Origin: Nipponacmea schrenckii
Lineage: Eukaryota; Mollusca; Gastropoda; Lottiidae
Length of the DNA stretch: 64,000 nucleotides
Assembly: GCA_030562195.1 (NCBI GenBank)
Contig: JAUJPP010000003.1
Span: forward strand, 13,857,398 to 13,921,397
Reading direction: 5' to 3'
Of the stretch, positions 45,111-57,078 are shown in pieces. The notes beneath the pieces were generated by a model. The model had not been told where the DNA came from and searched no databases. It saw only the letters and a program-made list of their open reading frames with translations. How positions within the stretch are numbered: the first letter of the stretch is position 1; every line of letters begins with the position of its first letter. A program made the position numbers and the translations under genes.

Positions 45111-46052
45111 ATGGCTTCTGGTATCTCTTTCGACTCTTTGCGTAAAAGACTCGGCTCAAGTTCTTCAGAATATCTCGAAAATAAAAAAAATAAAATGGAC
45201 AAAAATGTTGAATATGAAGATGATAGTGACGCCTTACTCGAGAGGCTTGTTGCAGCATTGCAAGATGATAGAGTTATTTTTAAACTGGCAAATAAACTAT
45301 CGGATCTTATAATTCCCGAGCTGAAAGGGAAACTGGAACAGTTGGAAGATGAAGTCACCGAGCTGAAATTAGATCTAAAAGAAAAAGATAATAAAATTAA
45401 AAGTCTAAATGATCGAGATGATGAACGTGAACAATATATGAGACGTGAAGGAATACGAATTTCAGGAATCCCTGAAAAAAACCAATGAAAACACAGATAA
45501 CATAGTCATCCAGGTAGGCCAAGTGATTGGTGTTAATATTTCTCTTGTTGACATAAATAGAAGTCATAGAGTAGGAAAACCGTCATCAGCAACCAACTCC
45601 AACCCGAGACAGATTATCTGCAAATTTAAAGGTTACTACACAAAAAGAGCCTTCCTAAAAATGCCAATAAACTGAAAAATCTGAATAGAGGAGGAGTGAA
45701 TACCCAACATTCAGCACCAAATACTTCCTCTCAAACTCCTGAAACTGAAATTACTGTTCCAAAATTGTTTCAAGGACGCAGGATATATATAAATGAAGAT
45801 TTAACAAAAATCCGATCAAAATTGGCATACATGGCTAGAAACCTTCAAAAAGAGAAAAAAATCGAATCCACATGGACCAGTGATGGCATTATATTTGTTA
45901 AGATGCGTGAAAACAAGGTATTCCTCATCAAGACAACTTCTGATTTCGAGCAATTATTTATTGGTACAAAATTAACACTAAAGGTTAGACGTGATGCTGA
46001 TGGCTCCTTCAGAAACACCCAAACTAATCATGATGATGAAGTTATGGAATAA
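45111..46052 (+). pseudogene. LINE ORF1-like protein, coiled coil plus L1-type domain, frameshifted
   Basis: Starts ATG 45111 (MASGISFDSLRKRLGSSSSE). A coiled coil (LKGKLEQLEDEVTELKLDLK) is followed by REGIRISGIPEKN, then a stop and frameshift near 45487; the second piece has IVIQVGQVIGVNISLVDINR and SHRVGK, the third (45696-46052) IYINEDLTKIRSKLAYMARN. The order coiled coil, RRM-like strand, SHR(V/L)GK, then C-terminal domain is that of L1-type ORF1 proteins, as in the LINE at 1981, but the two are not close in sequence. Confidence 0.78.
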
Positions 46053-46708
46053 ACACAACTCAATAGACTCAAATCAAATTCCCAACCACAATGTAAATGT
46101 AAATTAAAGTTTCTGTTATATAGGAAACTATGTCAATGTATAAGAAATATATTCTTATTCAAGCTTTATTATAAAAACAGTTATTAAATAGAGACTTACC
46201 TGTAATTATTTGGTACTCTATTATATAGGAAACAAAGTCAATGTATTAGAAATATATACTTATTCTAGCTTTATTATGAAAGAACTTTTTTTTAGAATTA
46301 TTTTATCATTCAGGTAACACAGTAAATTTATCAGAATTACATCTCTATACCATCTTTATTATGAAAACACGATTATTATATAGTCAATCTTACCTGTAAT
46401 TATTTGGTTTTTATCATCCAAGTAGCAAAGTATATTGAACTATCAAGTTTTTACATGAAGCTTTAACCCTATATATAGACAAACTAAAAAAGGCCTCACA
46501 AAAGTTCATATGATAGTTTACATCATATATATGCATGTTCTCTCATATGTGCTTAAATGTAATTATAATGTATATAGTTTTCATTTATTTCAAGCATTTT
46601 GTATACACAATTTTATGTTCTCTCTTCTCCGCCTTCTCTTCCCTGCTCTTCTTCTTATGCTCTTACGCTATATAAATCCCAGGTGCGACCTCAGTACCAC
46701 GGCCTCTA

Positions 46709-49700
46709 GTGGTGTCTCCTGACCTTCTTAGCGGTAGCCTGTCCTTGTTAAATACATTTCCGATCCCTAAACACATCTACTTCACCTGCTTATCTGTTAT
46801 CATTTCGTATATCCTAACAAAACTTCTGTATAATATCCATCCAAATCCTGGGCCAAAACAATCATTGAAACTATTACACCTCAACGTACGTAGTCTCAAC
46901 TGTAACCTTACTGATATTAAGGCAGAATTTCTTGGTAATGACATTCTATGTTTTACAGAAACTTGGCTACTTCCTGACGAAATTGTGCAGTTAAATGGTT
47001 TTAAGGACCCGATTCATTGCAATAGGGCAGATGGTTATGGTGGTGTTGCTATATATGTAAAAAATCACTTATATACCCGTCCTTGTCCAAATTTACATCA
47101 TCCTGATTTGGAGTCATGCTGGATAGAGGTAACTGATTGCAAAAACTGTCACTTCCTTATAGGAACTTTCTATAGAAGCCCCAAAACTAAGACATCCTAT
47201 TGGCAATTGTTTGATGATAATATTTCAACAGCTCTGGAAGAAGCACATAAAAATGTTATAATAGTAGGCGACCTAAATATTGACATGTCTAATAATAAAA
47301 ATCCATTGCAGACAATCCTCGACAAATACAACCTTACCCAATCTGTTCATGACCCCACCAGAATTACACTAAGTTCCAGTTCTATCCTCGACCTGGTAAT
47401 TTTTAATTGTTCTGATCAGATTTCATCAACTACTGTTCTTGGTCAAACTTTCAGTGATCACTGTCCGGTACAAGTTGAATTCGGAAATAAAAATACAAAT
47501 TCTACAAGTTTCACTAAAACTATCTGGCAATATTCCAGTCTAAACAGTGAGTTGTTGTCCGCTTATTACTCTGAGATTAATTGGGACTGCATCTTAAGTA
47601 CTTCAGAAGACCCAAATCAGCTGGCAAAAAATGTCGTAGATGAAATCCTCAAAGGCATTTCTACTCATGTCAAACACAAAACTGTCTGCTTCCGACCTAA
47701 AGACTGTCCTTGGATGAACGGCTATCTTAGGCGAATAATGAGAGTTAGAAATAGACTTCACAAAAATGCTAAACGATCAAATTCAGCAGATGACTGGTAT
47801 AAATTTCGTAGTTCTCGCAACTTTGTTACATCTGAAGTAAGACGTGTCAAAAATGAGTATTTTGCAAACCTTGATTCGAAAATCTCTGATGGCAGTTTTA
47901 GTGAGTCCAACTGGTGGAATCTCGCCAGAAGTTATGGTTTTGGAAAAAGAAAAAAATCTTCTATACCCCCCTTGAACTCAAGTAATCAAATTTTTTATGG
48001 TGATAAGGACAATAGCGGAAATCCTTAATAATTACTTTTCAAGCCAATTCATCCGTCAAAGTCCAGTAGAGTCTTTTGCGTATTGTTTCGAGCCAAATTT
48101 GAACGAAATAGTACAACCAGTATACACAAGAGATGAAGTATGTGACGTCCTGAGTACCCTAGATTGTTCTAAGGCATGTGGCCCCGATGATGTGAGTTCG
48201 AAAGTTCTCAAGGAATGCAGATCAGTTCTGGCGTACCCTTTAAGTTCCCTTTTTAACTTTTGTCATGTCAACTCGGTCTTTCCTTCTGACTGGAAACTAG
48301 CCAGTATAATCCCACTTTTCAAATCTGGCGATAGCCATGTTTGTAAAAACTACAGACCAATTTCATTACTATCCATTCTTGGTAAAGTTTTTTGAAAAAT
48401 GTATATATAAACATATAAATAATTTTCTCGTCGAAAACAACATTCTTTCTCATAGACAATCAGGATTTCGACACGGAGACTCTACTATCTATCAGCTTAC
48501 TTATTTCTACGATTCCATCTGTAAATCTCTTGATGAAGGAAAAGAAGTTAAATCTGTATTCTGTGACATCACAAAGGCATTTGATAGAGTGTGGCATGAT
48601 GGCCTGTTGCATAAGCTACATCTAATTGGAATTAGAGGAAACCTGCTAAAACTCATCCATAATTACTTGTCCAATAGATACCAGTATGTGAATAATACAA
48701 AACTCACAGTCTGCGTCTCTCCCTGTTTCTTCTGGAGTTCCACAATGGATCGGTTCTTGGTCCCCTTCTATTCCTTATTTATATAAATGACATTGTAAAT
48801 GATATTCATTCTAGTACTCAGCTATTCGCAGACGACACATCTCTATTCCTTGTAATTGAAAATCCAGTTGCATGCAAGCAAATAATGGACAGAGACTTAC
48901 ACGTCATTGGTCAGTGGGCAGAAAACTGGAAGGTAACATTTAATTCCTTAAAAACAGAATCTATAACTTTCAGCAGAAAAAAAGTTCCATCCTTCTTTCA
49001 ATTGCATTTTCAAAACTCATTTCTATCAGATGTAAAGTCTCACAAACATCTTGGTTTAAGTTTTGACTCCTCAGGTTATTGGTCCTCACACATCAATTCC
49101 ATGGTTAAGAAAATTCGTAAGCAAGTAGACTTCTTCAGATCTTTTAAACACAGACTATCACGCTCATCTCTTGAAACAATCTACAAATCTTTTATTCTTC
49201 CAAGTTTTGATTATGCCGATGTTGTATGGGATAACTGTTCCGAGGAAAATTGCAATATTCTTGAAAATTTACATCTTGATGCTCTAAGGACAATTACTGG
49301 TTTAGTTCGTGGAACATCTCACGATTACCTTTATAAGGAATCTGGTTTTACCACACTGAAAGTTCGGCGTTCTAGACACCGTCCGTGTCTTTTCTACAAA
49401 ATGGTAAATAGAATAGTTCCACCATATCTATATTTAATGCTACCCCCCCAAAGTAAATGATGTCACAACACATAATCTTAGAAACACTACCAGCTTTCGC
49501 CCCATCAAGTGCAACACTCAACAATATAAAAGTTCTTTCCTTCCTGCTACAACTAATGAATGGAATTCTCTGCCTGAAACTTTTAAAACATGTCAATCCA
49601 TTGGAGCATTTAAAAACCAGCTGAAAAAAGATGATCTTATCATTCCAGATTATTATAACCTTGGTAGTAGACCCTTTCAAATCCTACTCTGTCGTCTCCG

Positions 49701-49983
49701 GAACATGAAAAGCGAATTGAAGTTTCACAGATTTCTAATGCACCTTTCTAACGATCCATTGTGTTCATGTGGAAATTCAATAGAAGATTCGTATCACTAT
49801 TTCTTAATCTGTCCAAAATTTACATTTGAAAGACAAACAACTATAATCTCTCTTCCAAATAATAAGATTGATATCAAGATTATACTCTTTGGTGACACAC
49901 ATTCCGGCAAGAATTTAAACGATACCATTTTCAATAAAGTTTGTGAATATATTTCATTGACAAAAAGGTTTAAGTTAATTTGA
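46709..49983 (+). pseudogene. LINE ORF2: endonuclease-reverse transcriptase, frameshifted
   Basis: Open from 46709 (GTG; no ATG at the start) to 48028, then 47997-48395, 48337-48786, 48885-49460 and 49705-49983. An N-terminal hydrophobic stretch precedes NIHPNPGP, a degenerate 2A-like site. Endonuclease: LLHLNVRSL, CFTETWL, RADGYGGVAIYV, IVGDLNIDM, FSDHCPV. RT: DCSKACGPDDVSSKVLKE, WKLASIIPLFKSGD, NYRPISLLSILGK, QSGFRHGDSTIYQ, FCDITKAFDRVWHDGL (motif A), then frameshifted SQLFADDTSLFL (motif C, both Asp present) near 48820. The C-terminus has DPLCSCGNSIEDSYHYFLIC. Four or more frameshifts make it inactive. The motifs fit the CR1/L2 group. Confidence 0.85.
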
Positions 49984-49984
49984 G

Positions 49985-50690
49985 TTATTTTCATATCTCT
50001 GACTGATTGTTCTGTTACTGGCTGAGTTGAGTTATTTTCGCATCCTTTTGTGGTTGTTCTTATACTGGCATAGTTAAGTCAATTTCACATCCTATACTGG
50101 TTGTTCTTTTACTGGCTGATTTTTAGTTATTTTCATATCCTATACTAGTTGTTGTTGTACTAGTTTATTTTCATTTCCTATCCTTGGTTGTTCTTTTACT
50201 AGTTTAGTTGAGCTCTTTTCATATCCTATACTGGTTGCTCTTTTACTGGTTTAGTTGGGTTATTTTTCATATCCTATACTGGTTGGTCTTTTAATGGTTT
50301 TAGCTGAGTATTTAAATATCCTATACTGGTTGTTCTTTTACTGGTTTAGTTGAGTTATTTTCATATCCTATACTGGTTGTTCTTTTTACTCATTTAGTTT
50401 CATATCTATACTGGTTGTTCTGGTTGTTCTTTTACTGGTTTAGTTGAGATAGTTTCATATCCTATAATGGTTGATCTTTTTACTGATTTAGTTGAGTTCT
50501 TATACTGGTTTAGTTGAGATAGTTTCCTATCCTATACTGGATGTTCTTATACTAGTTAAGATAAGTTATTTTCATATCCTTTACTTGTTGTTCTTATACT
50601 ACATATGATGTTCCGATTGTTCCGTATAATGGTTTTCTAATACTGGTTGTTTCTTTCTTATTCTGGTGTTCTTATACTGGTTGTTCTAAA
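49985..50690 (+). repeat. Degenerate minisatellite, ~45-50-bp unit
   Basis: About a dozen diverged copies of TTTCATATCCTATACTGGTT plus GTTCTTTTACTGGTTTAGTT. It starts right at the end of the LINE ORF2, so it may be the LINE 3' region expanded or a separate array. Confidence 0.88.
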
Positions 50691-50823
50691 TGTGGTATAG
50701 ACAAGTCCACAAAACCTTATAAACCCGAAGTAGCACTTTTTCCCACTTATTGTAGTCACTCTTTGGTGGTTTAGTCTTTACTGTGGTAACAGGAAAGGCT
50801 GTCGCTATCAAGTCCGGGAGCGT

Positions 50824-50857
50824 ACTGGGGATGTGGGGTGAGGTCAAACCTGGACCA
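50824..50857 (+). other. Relic of a 2A-like coding motif
   Basis: ACTGGGGATGTGGGG then GAGGTCAAACCTGGACCA: in two frames it reads TGDVG and EVKPGP, close to a TGDVE-x-NPGP 2A core broken by an indel and an Asn-to-Lys change. The following sequence has no LINE motif. Confidence 0.4.
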
Positions 50858-51119
50858 TCTATCTATTTTTCATATCTATCTATCTGTCTGTCTATCCTTT
50901 TTGTACATAATGTAGATATCTATATTATCTGTGACTGTACCTTGTATAGCAATATTACCACTTGTAATTGTATATGTGTTTCTTTCTATTTGTCTATACT
51001 GTCTATTTGTATATGTCACTATTTATTGCATATATTTGGGAAATGGATTTATATAAGCATCATGCTTGTTTCCAGATCCCCTTATCATTGTTTGTATATT
51101 ACACTGGAAAATAAGAAAT

Positions 51120-52990
51120 AAATATTTATAAAAAACGAAATGAGGGAAAGGGGGGAAATCGGGAAAAGGGGGGAAAAAGGGAAGGGGCGAATGGTAAAAG
51201 GGGCGAAAAGGAAAAGGGACGAATTCGAAAGGGGTGTAAAAGGGGAAAAAAGGGGGGGTGGGAATGGGAAAGGGAGAAAAAACCCGAGGCCAGTTTACTT
51301 AATTCGGAACTTATTTTCAAGGAGCTCACATTGTGTAATTTTGGGGGAACTGGTAATTTTGGGAACAAAGTTTGAAAAAACCAGGGACTAGGCCTTGCCA
51401 CTTAATTACAGTAAACATTATTATTAACTTAAATAATATTTTAAATTTTAGATTACCTTTTGGGGTAATCTCCAAACAAATAAGCAATAAAAAAGGGATG
51501 GAACTGAGGGTTCCAGGCAAAGAATTGCAAATAAAACATTTTTAAAAAAATTAAATAATATTTTTACAAGTTTTTTTTAAATTATTCCACGTTGCAAAAG
51601 CATCATAAATTGTCCTCCATTAACCCCAAAAAAGAATAAAAACAAAAAAAAGGACAAGGAAATTGGAAAAAAGGTTCAAACAAACAGATAATTTTAAAAA
51701 ACTCAAGCTAATAAATCCTTTAAAAAAGAATTACTTTAAAAACGTTTTACAATTCTTTTTAAGTAAACAAAATATTTATTTATTCATCATAATTGGCCAA
51801 ATTTCAACTATGTCATACTCCATGTTTATATGGGTTTTCGAATTAAAAAAAAATGATTTTAAAAATAAAGTACCGACGAGCAAATTGGAAAAGAGAAAAA
51901 AAGTGTTTTTAAAACCCAAACAGAAAACCACGGTAAAAATTTTTCTTGTTATTTTTCATAAAAAAATTTTTTATTTAACTAAGTAATTAGAAAAAACGCT
52001 TTTAAAAACACTTTTTTTTAAGGGATAGGAAAATTTTAGTAAATAATACCAAAACATTTTAAATTTAGACCCTTTAATTTTCTGAAAAAAAGAATTCTCA
52101 AAACCACAAATATCATCGTCAAGAAGTTAAAAGGGCCGAATTTTTAAGTAATTTTAAAGATTTTACCTTTCCCGGGTAAGTCAAAGAGGGGGAAAAACAA
52201 TGTTTTGAATACACCAATACTTTTAAATAAAATGACGGTTAAAAAATGTTTAATCCCCCTGATCGAGTCCCAAAGGGCAATTAAATTAGTTAACTGTTTA
52301 TTTTCCCTAAGGGCGTAAGCAGGGAAAATGAACCCCATAAAACTTTTTATGGGTTAGACATTTTTTGCAAGGAATTTTTTGAAAATTTCAAGGGTAAATT
52401 TTAATACCAATGACATTTAATTAAACCTTTCTGTCAAATTTATAACTTGGTTTTAAAAAGAATAAATTTTTTCAATGACCATTTAAACTATTTTTTTTCG
52501 TTTAAGAAGTAATTGGAGGGCCGACCATTTTCTCCGTCATAAATTACGTTGTTTCCTTTCCCAGGGAAATTTTGTAATAGGGGGGGAAAACCACAGTTTA
52601 CATTTTTCAATATCCATATGAGCATAAGTTTAAAATGTTCCCGGATTAACCATTAAGGGAGATTTTAAAATACCTAAGAATATGGCCGGACACATATCAA
52701 ATTAAGGGCAAGGTCAATTGAACATGTGGATTCAAACTGGGCGTATTTCACCGGGTCAAATTGGCCGCTAATGAACAGGAAATATATGACCGCTTGGGAT
52801 AAAATGATTGACATGTTACTGGGTTAGAAAAAGTAAATTTAATTGAAAATCGCAAGGATGGAAATTTGCATTGACCGTTAGAGCAAATTACTCTGAATAG
52901 AGTGACCGCATGAATATTGACTGTACTTAGTTTAATGGATTATTACTTGGTTTAATGGATTTTTAAGATTATAAACTTTTTTTTAAAATT
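51120..52990. other. Anomalous homopolymer-rich stretch, probably consensus or assembly error
   Basis: Runs of A, T, G and C are unusually frequent (for example AAAAGGGGGGAAAAAGGG near 51165, and AGTTTTTTTTAAATTATT near 51570), unlike either flank. Its right part (about 52500-52960) follows the order of 53030-53430 with many small errors, for example TATGAGCATA, ACATACCTAAG..AATATGG and ACATGTT..CTGG words spaced alike about 520 bp apart. Nothing coding was recognised. Confidence 0.5.
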
Positions 52991-52994
52991 TAAA

Positions 52995-54895
52995 CAATAT
53001 TTTATTTCAAGTTGAAAAAGGATTGGAGAACAGGCAGATGCCTATATCACTCCTCTCCGATTATAAATTGGTTTTGTCTTCCTAGAAGTTTCCAGTTCTA
53101 GCAAGAACCACGAGATATTATCATTGTGTCAATAGCTATATGAGCATATGCTTAACCACTATTTCCATCATTCAACCATATATCCCCAGGGCAGATTTAA
53201 CATACCTAAGCGAATATGGTCACGGCTTACTCATATACAGACGATTAACGCTGTCTGGATGACCAATGAAATAGAAGCTATGTCCTTCATGTGGGCGTGT
53301 TTGCCCGTGGGTGAGGAACCTTGCACTCTCGTGATCTAGGAAAATTGACCTTGTCTTTTTCTATATATTCACATGTTCACTGGTTTAACTGAAAGAATTA
53401 AATTTCTGAAGGATTCAAAATAAAAAAATGAGATATTGGCGAAAAATTGCATTCCATCCCTTTTCGAAAACACAAATAAATTATCTATTCTTTTAAATAA
53501 TTTAATTTTTAAAATTTACCTAGAGCTAGATTCTCAATCAATTAATTATAAGATTAGTAAATAGATTTTTATCACGATTAGTACAAACATAGCGATTTTA
53601 AGAAATATGATTTAAGCTGTTTTATTCATTGTATTATAGATTGTCGAAACTACTCGTCAACCAACCAAGAAAAAGATTTAGTTGTAAAGCACGTGGTGAA
53701 AAGGCATCCTGCAAATTGCATTGTATTCTGTAGTCGGTTGTTAAACTGTTATGTTGCCACCAGAAAAGAAAGTAATGAGCTTTCTCGCCTTTTTCCTTTC
53801 CCGCCTTCTCGCCCTTTCTTTGCCCTTTTCCTCGCCTTTTATACCCTTGCCTTTTCACCTTTCTTCTCGCTTTGTCCTCTCTCAACGAATTCGTGGATGA
53901 TACATGGCCGCAGTAGGGTTTCATATTTAGAGGGTAATGACGGTCTGATAGATCTACAAAATTGTGTTCGTAAAGAAAGGAACTGTGTCGATAATTATTT
54001 ATACTCTGAACAGTAGAAACAATAGAAAATCTTTCAAACATTTACTCGCTTTATTGACGCAAAAAAAAGCTTTCAATGGCATAAATATGGTGGTATTGAG
54101 TTCAATAGGTATTATTGGACAATATCACTTTATGAAATCATAAGACCTGTCAGAGCTCTCTGGCAGATCAGACGTTTTCTCAAGAATAAAAACAAGCCCT
54201 CAGAGAAAATATGCTTATTGTGCTACTTATACATAATTTCCTCAAATAAATAAAAGCCTTACAATTTCAGATGTGTGTTGTTGTTGCTCATTTCAGTTTA
54301 ATATTTCAGGGGTCATTAGGGAATAGCTCAAATAGTAGTGTAATGAAGATTTTATAGATTACAGGACGAGTGTTGGTCTAATTACAAATTATCCCCGAAC
54401 ACGGAATACTTTTAAAGAGACACATTACTTTAAAGAGGCTGATTCGGCATACCAACAGAGAATTGTTTCGTTAATAATTGTGTTCACAGCTCACCGTCGG
54501 AATTTGAGTTTGTGTCCAGAATTAACCCTCGCAAATATAAAATCAAATTTACAACTCGCTAACTATTTAAGGCAAATTTGAGTATAGCATTTAATAGAAC
54601 TACATTTATTATCTCAATGTTTTAAGAATTTCAGTAATAGACAATTTAATTTTGTTTTTAACATTGAAAATTAGGGTGAATCTTGTTTCAGAAACATATT
54701 AAGAAATTGTCTAGACTGCAGGATTGACAAACAGTGTGACTCTCACACTGATCAGGCTATTAAAATTTCATCGCCATCTCGTACAGACACGAAGCGGAAT
54801 CGTGTACTGTATCTATTCATCAGTTCTTTCGTTACGTTATGAACATCTCTTGGAAGTTTTGAAAGTAACTGTAGGCCTATATTTTACTGAGTTTT
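52995..54895. other. Spacer; nothing recognised beyond a pyrimidine-rich patch
   Basis: 53780-53880 is rich in CTCGCC/CCTTT words, the complement of GGCGAAA-type words at 44478 and 51180. Open frames at 53634-54041 on both strands are composition effects. The promoter of the gene starting at 54903 presumably lies near 54700-54900. Confidence 0.4.
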
Positions 54896-54902
54896 ATGAA
54901 TT

Positions 54903-56293
54903 ATGTCTAGAATAGGCAAGGTTATTGTTTCCGATGGTGAGTGTAATGACATAGTCGACGAAGATACAGAAGAATTTAGTAATGAGTTAATGAAGTTAAA
55001 GACAAAGCTTGATCAAGATGACTCTGGATCAGCTTCACCCGATACACCGTCAACACCAGTCAAAATTAGTGTCACCGAAAGCAGTCCCACTAATTCACCC
55101 GTATGTCGAGAAAAACCAGAGAAAAGGTAAGCCGCTTTTTATTACCATGAATATATTAACGGGAATGATATGTGACTGAAATATAAGAGCAATGGGATTT
55201 GAACAGGGGCGTAGCGTACGGGCGGTGTGGGGGGTGTTGGTTAACCGAAAGTGTGAAAACCTTGTGTCTGTTAAGATGTTATCGGTAAACCGTTCGTCTA
55301 CATTAAAGTGATTTTAATAAACTTGTCGGTAAAACGCGGAATCGGTCGATAATAGACGGTCATGGATGGGGAATGGAGCTACATAAACTGTTCGTCTACA
55401 TAAAAGGTGATATTTACTGATTTCGTTCGTGTATAATGTATATACTTAATAGTGCGAGTAAGTTATTTTTGCCCCCGGAAGAACACGTGTTCGTCGCCTA
55501 TATCATTTTTACCGACAATCACTTTAATGCAGACGCATGATTTAGCGATGGCATCGTATAGCTCTGTAAAAAAAAAAATTGTTGTTAAAAATGTCTGAGT
55601 TATCTCATACTATGGATTTCGTATATATAAATACAATGCCTATTAGTTAAGACGGAGCGTGTAAGACTACGTGTTCGATGGTAAAACTTCGACGTTTCCA
55701 TTTTCGGGCGGGCTTTTAGTAGAAAACTTTACAATGGATTACAAAGGAGACTAACATCTTATTATGTTGCTTCTGTACTACATGGTTAATTACCCTATGG
55801 AGAACAATTCTTTCTGTTATTTTCCAGCATGACAGTACAGTCAAACAACCAGATAGATTTGGAGAATACTAATACGGATGATATAATAAAACAACTAGTT
55901 AGTCATCAGGGTAATGGACCAGTGACCCAACTAAAACCACCACAGTCCAAACCAGGTGCTGTTTGTTTCACTTATCCTAATACAGATCTTACTCATTTAG
56001 ATGTTAAGGAGGCGGTTGAAAAATATCTACAATCTCAGCCTGATATTATAATAGAGAAAATCGAATTTCAACCGAGATGTAAACTTATGTTACCAGCGGA
56101 TAAAGTCGAAACTAATATTTGTCGCTGGGTCATCACTGTAGATTCTGACTGGGGTAGAAAACGATTAAATAATAGAGAATTTTCTATACGTGATATTAGT
56201 ATTGTGCTGAAGAACTATGATGAAATAGTTGCTCTAGAATTTAGACAATTTGGACGAATGGCTCAAATTATGAACTTAGTAAACAAAAAATGA
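54903..56293 (+). CDS. Two-exon gene, conserved-looking protein of unknown function (229 aa)
   Basis: Exons 54903-55126 and 55828-56293 join in phase (GAAAAG|gtaagc, ttttccag|CATG), 690 nt in total. I do not recognise it. Residues 1-74 are acidic and Ser/Thr/Pro-rich, probably disordered (DIVDEDTEEFSNELMKL, SPDTPSTPVK). Residues ~105-229 look folded: GAVCFTYPNTDLTHLDVKEA, RWVITVDSDWGRKRLNNREF and IVALEFRQFGRMAQIMNLV, with alternating charged and hydrophobic residues that suggest an alpha/beta domain. No signal peptide or membrane segment. AATAAA at 56673. It converges on the death-domain gene at 57029-63285. Clean splice sites and no stops argue that it is real. Confidence 0.75.
55127..55827 (+). 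other. Intron with short direct repeats and a possible hAT end
   Basis: CAGGGGCGTAGCG at 55204 resembles a hAT terminus, but no matching other end was seen. AAACCGTTCGTCTACATTAA (55289) and AAACTGTTCGTCTACATAAA (55384) are direct repeats. Confidence 0.35.
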
Positions 56294-57028
56294 TGTTGAG
56301 GCTGAGACACCCCGTTTACTAATGATTAAAAAGTCTTGACCATCATTGATATTTGGTGTTTTTAACAGTTTGAATCTGAGCCTGATAAAACATGTTGTGG
56401 TCATGAGGTTTTGGTCAATTAGAAATTATGATGAATATTTTGGGAGTTGTTATTGTCATTGTCAAATTGGGTTGTAACGGAGATGAAACGTGCACGTTTA
56501 TGATTTCTTATTCACGTTCGAAATTTGATTTTGATACGATATTTAGATATTTTCTGCATTAAAAAAAAGGAATCGAATTTTCGCTTAAAACTAAAAAAAG
56601 ACTGGTCGATGTGTGATCCGCGTGTTCAAACAAATTAACAAAAACAATCAAACCCTCTACCAGTAATCAAAAAATAAAATGGCTAAAGAAATGTCTTGCA
56701 AACTGACAATAGTCTTTCATGATTCCGAAATGGTTGCCGATGAAGATCTTTCTGCCATTCATGGATTTCGCAACCGACTCTAGACTTCTTGGCATGATGA
56801 AACAGAAGTCATCCAAGTCGTATCAAATTTAAAACTAAGACATTTATAAATAATGTTTTATCTATATAATTAATATAACAACTACTTTAGCACAAATATC
56901 AAATGATAACACCAATATCATCCTATAGCGTCTACCTCGCCTGTAATAGAAAACACCTTGGAATATAGTCCAAAAGATATTCAAGCATTTGGAGTAATCC
57001 GACGATGTAATTAAGTTTAAGGTTGTCG
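56294..57028. other. Spacer between convergent genes
   Basis: Contains the AATAAA (56673) of the plus-strand gene; 3' UTRs of both genes probably lie here. No coding signal. Confidence 0.45.
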
Positions 57029-57078
57029 CTACGCATGCAGAGCTTTGAAAACATTGTGGTCCTGACTCATCGGGAGCA
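57029..57078 (-). CDS. Tentative terminal exon of the death-domain gene
   Basis: Joining the donor at 57227 (CAC|gtaagt) to an AG at 57080-57079 gives LLPMSQDHNVFKALHA and TAG. Phase fits, but the polypyrimidine tract is weak, so another downstream exon could be used. Confidence 0.4.

Larger units (their letters stand above)
45111..49983 (+). mobile_element. CR1/L2-group LINE (ORF1 + ORF2), frameshifted
   Basis: ORF1 remnants (45111-46052), a ~650-bp spacer with ~103-bp repeats (ATAGGAAAC..AGTCAATGTAT at about 46120 and 46223), then ORF2 (46709-49983) with endonuclease, RT and C-terminal Cys motif. A minisatellite (49985-50690) follows. Exact 5' and 3' ends and target duplication not found. 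Confidence 0.82.

Noticed and set aside
53634..54041. Open frame rich in Lys/Gly/Arg, antisense of a similar Pro/Phe/Leu-rich frame
   Set aside because: Low-complexity purine/pyrimidine tract; no motif and no splice support.
55204..55240. hAT-like terminus CAGGGGCGTAGCG
   Set aside because: No matching inverted end or target duplication found nearby; kept only as a note on the intron.
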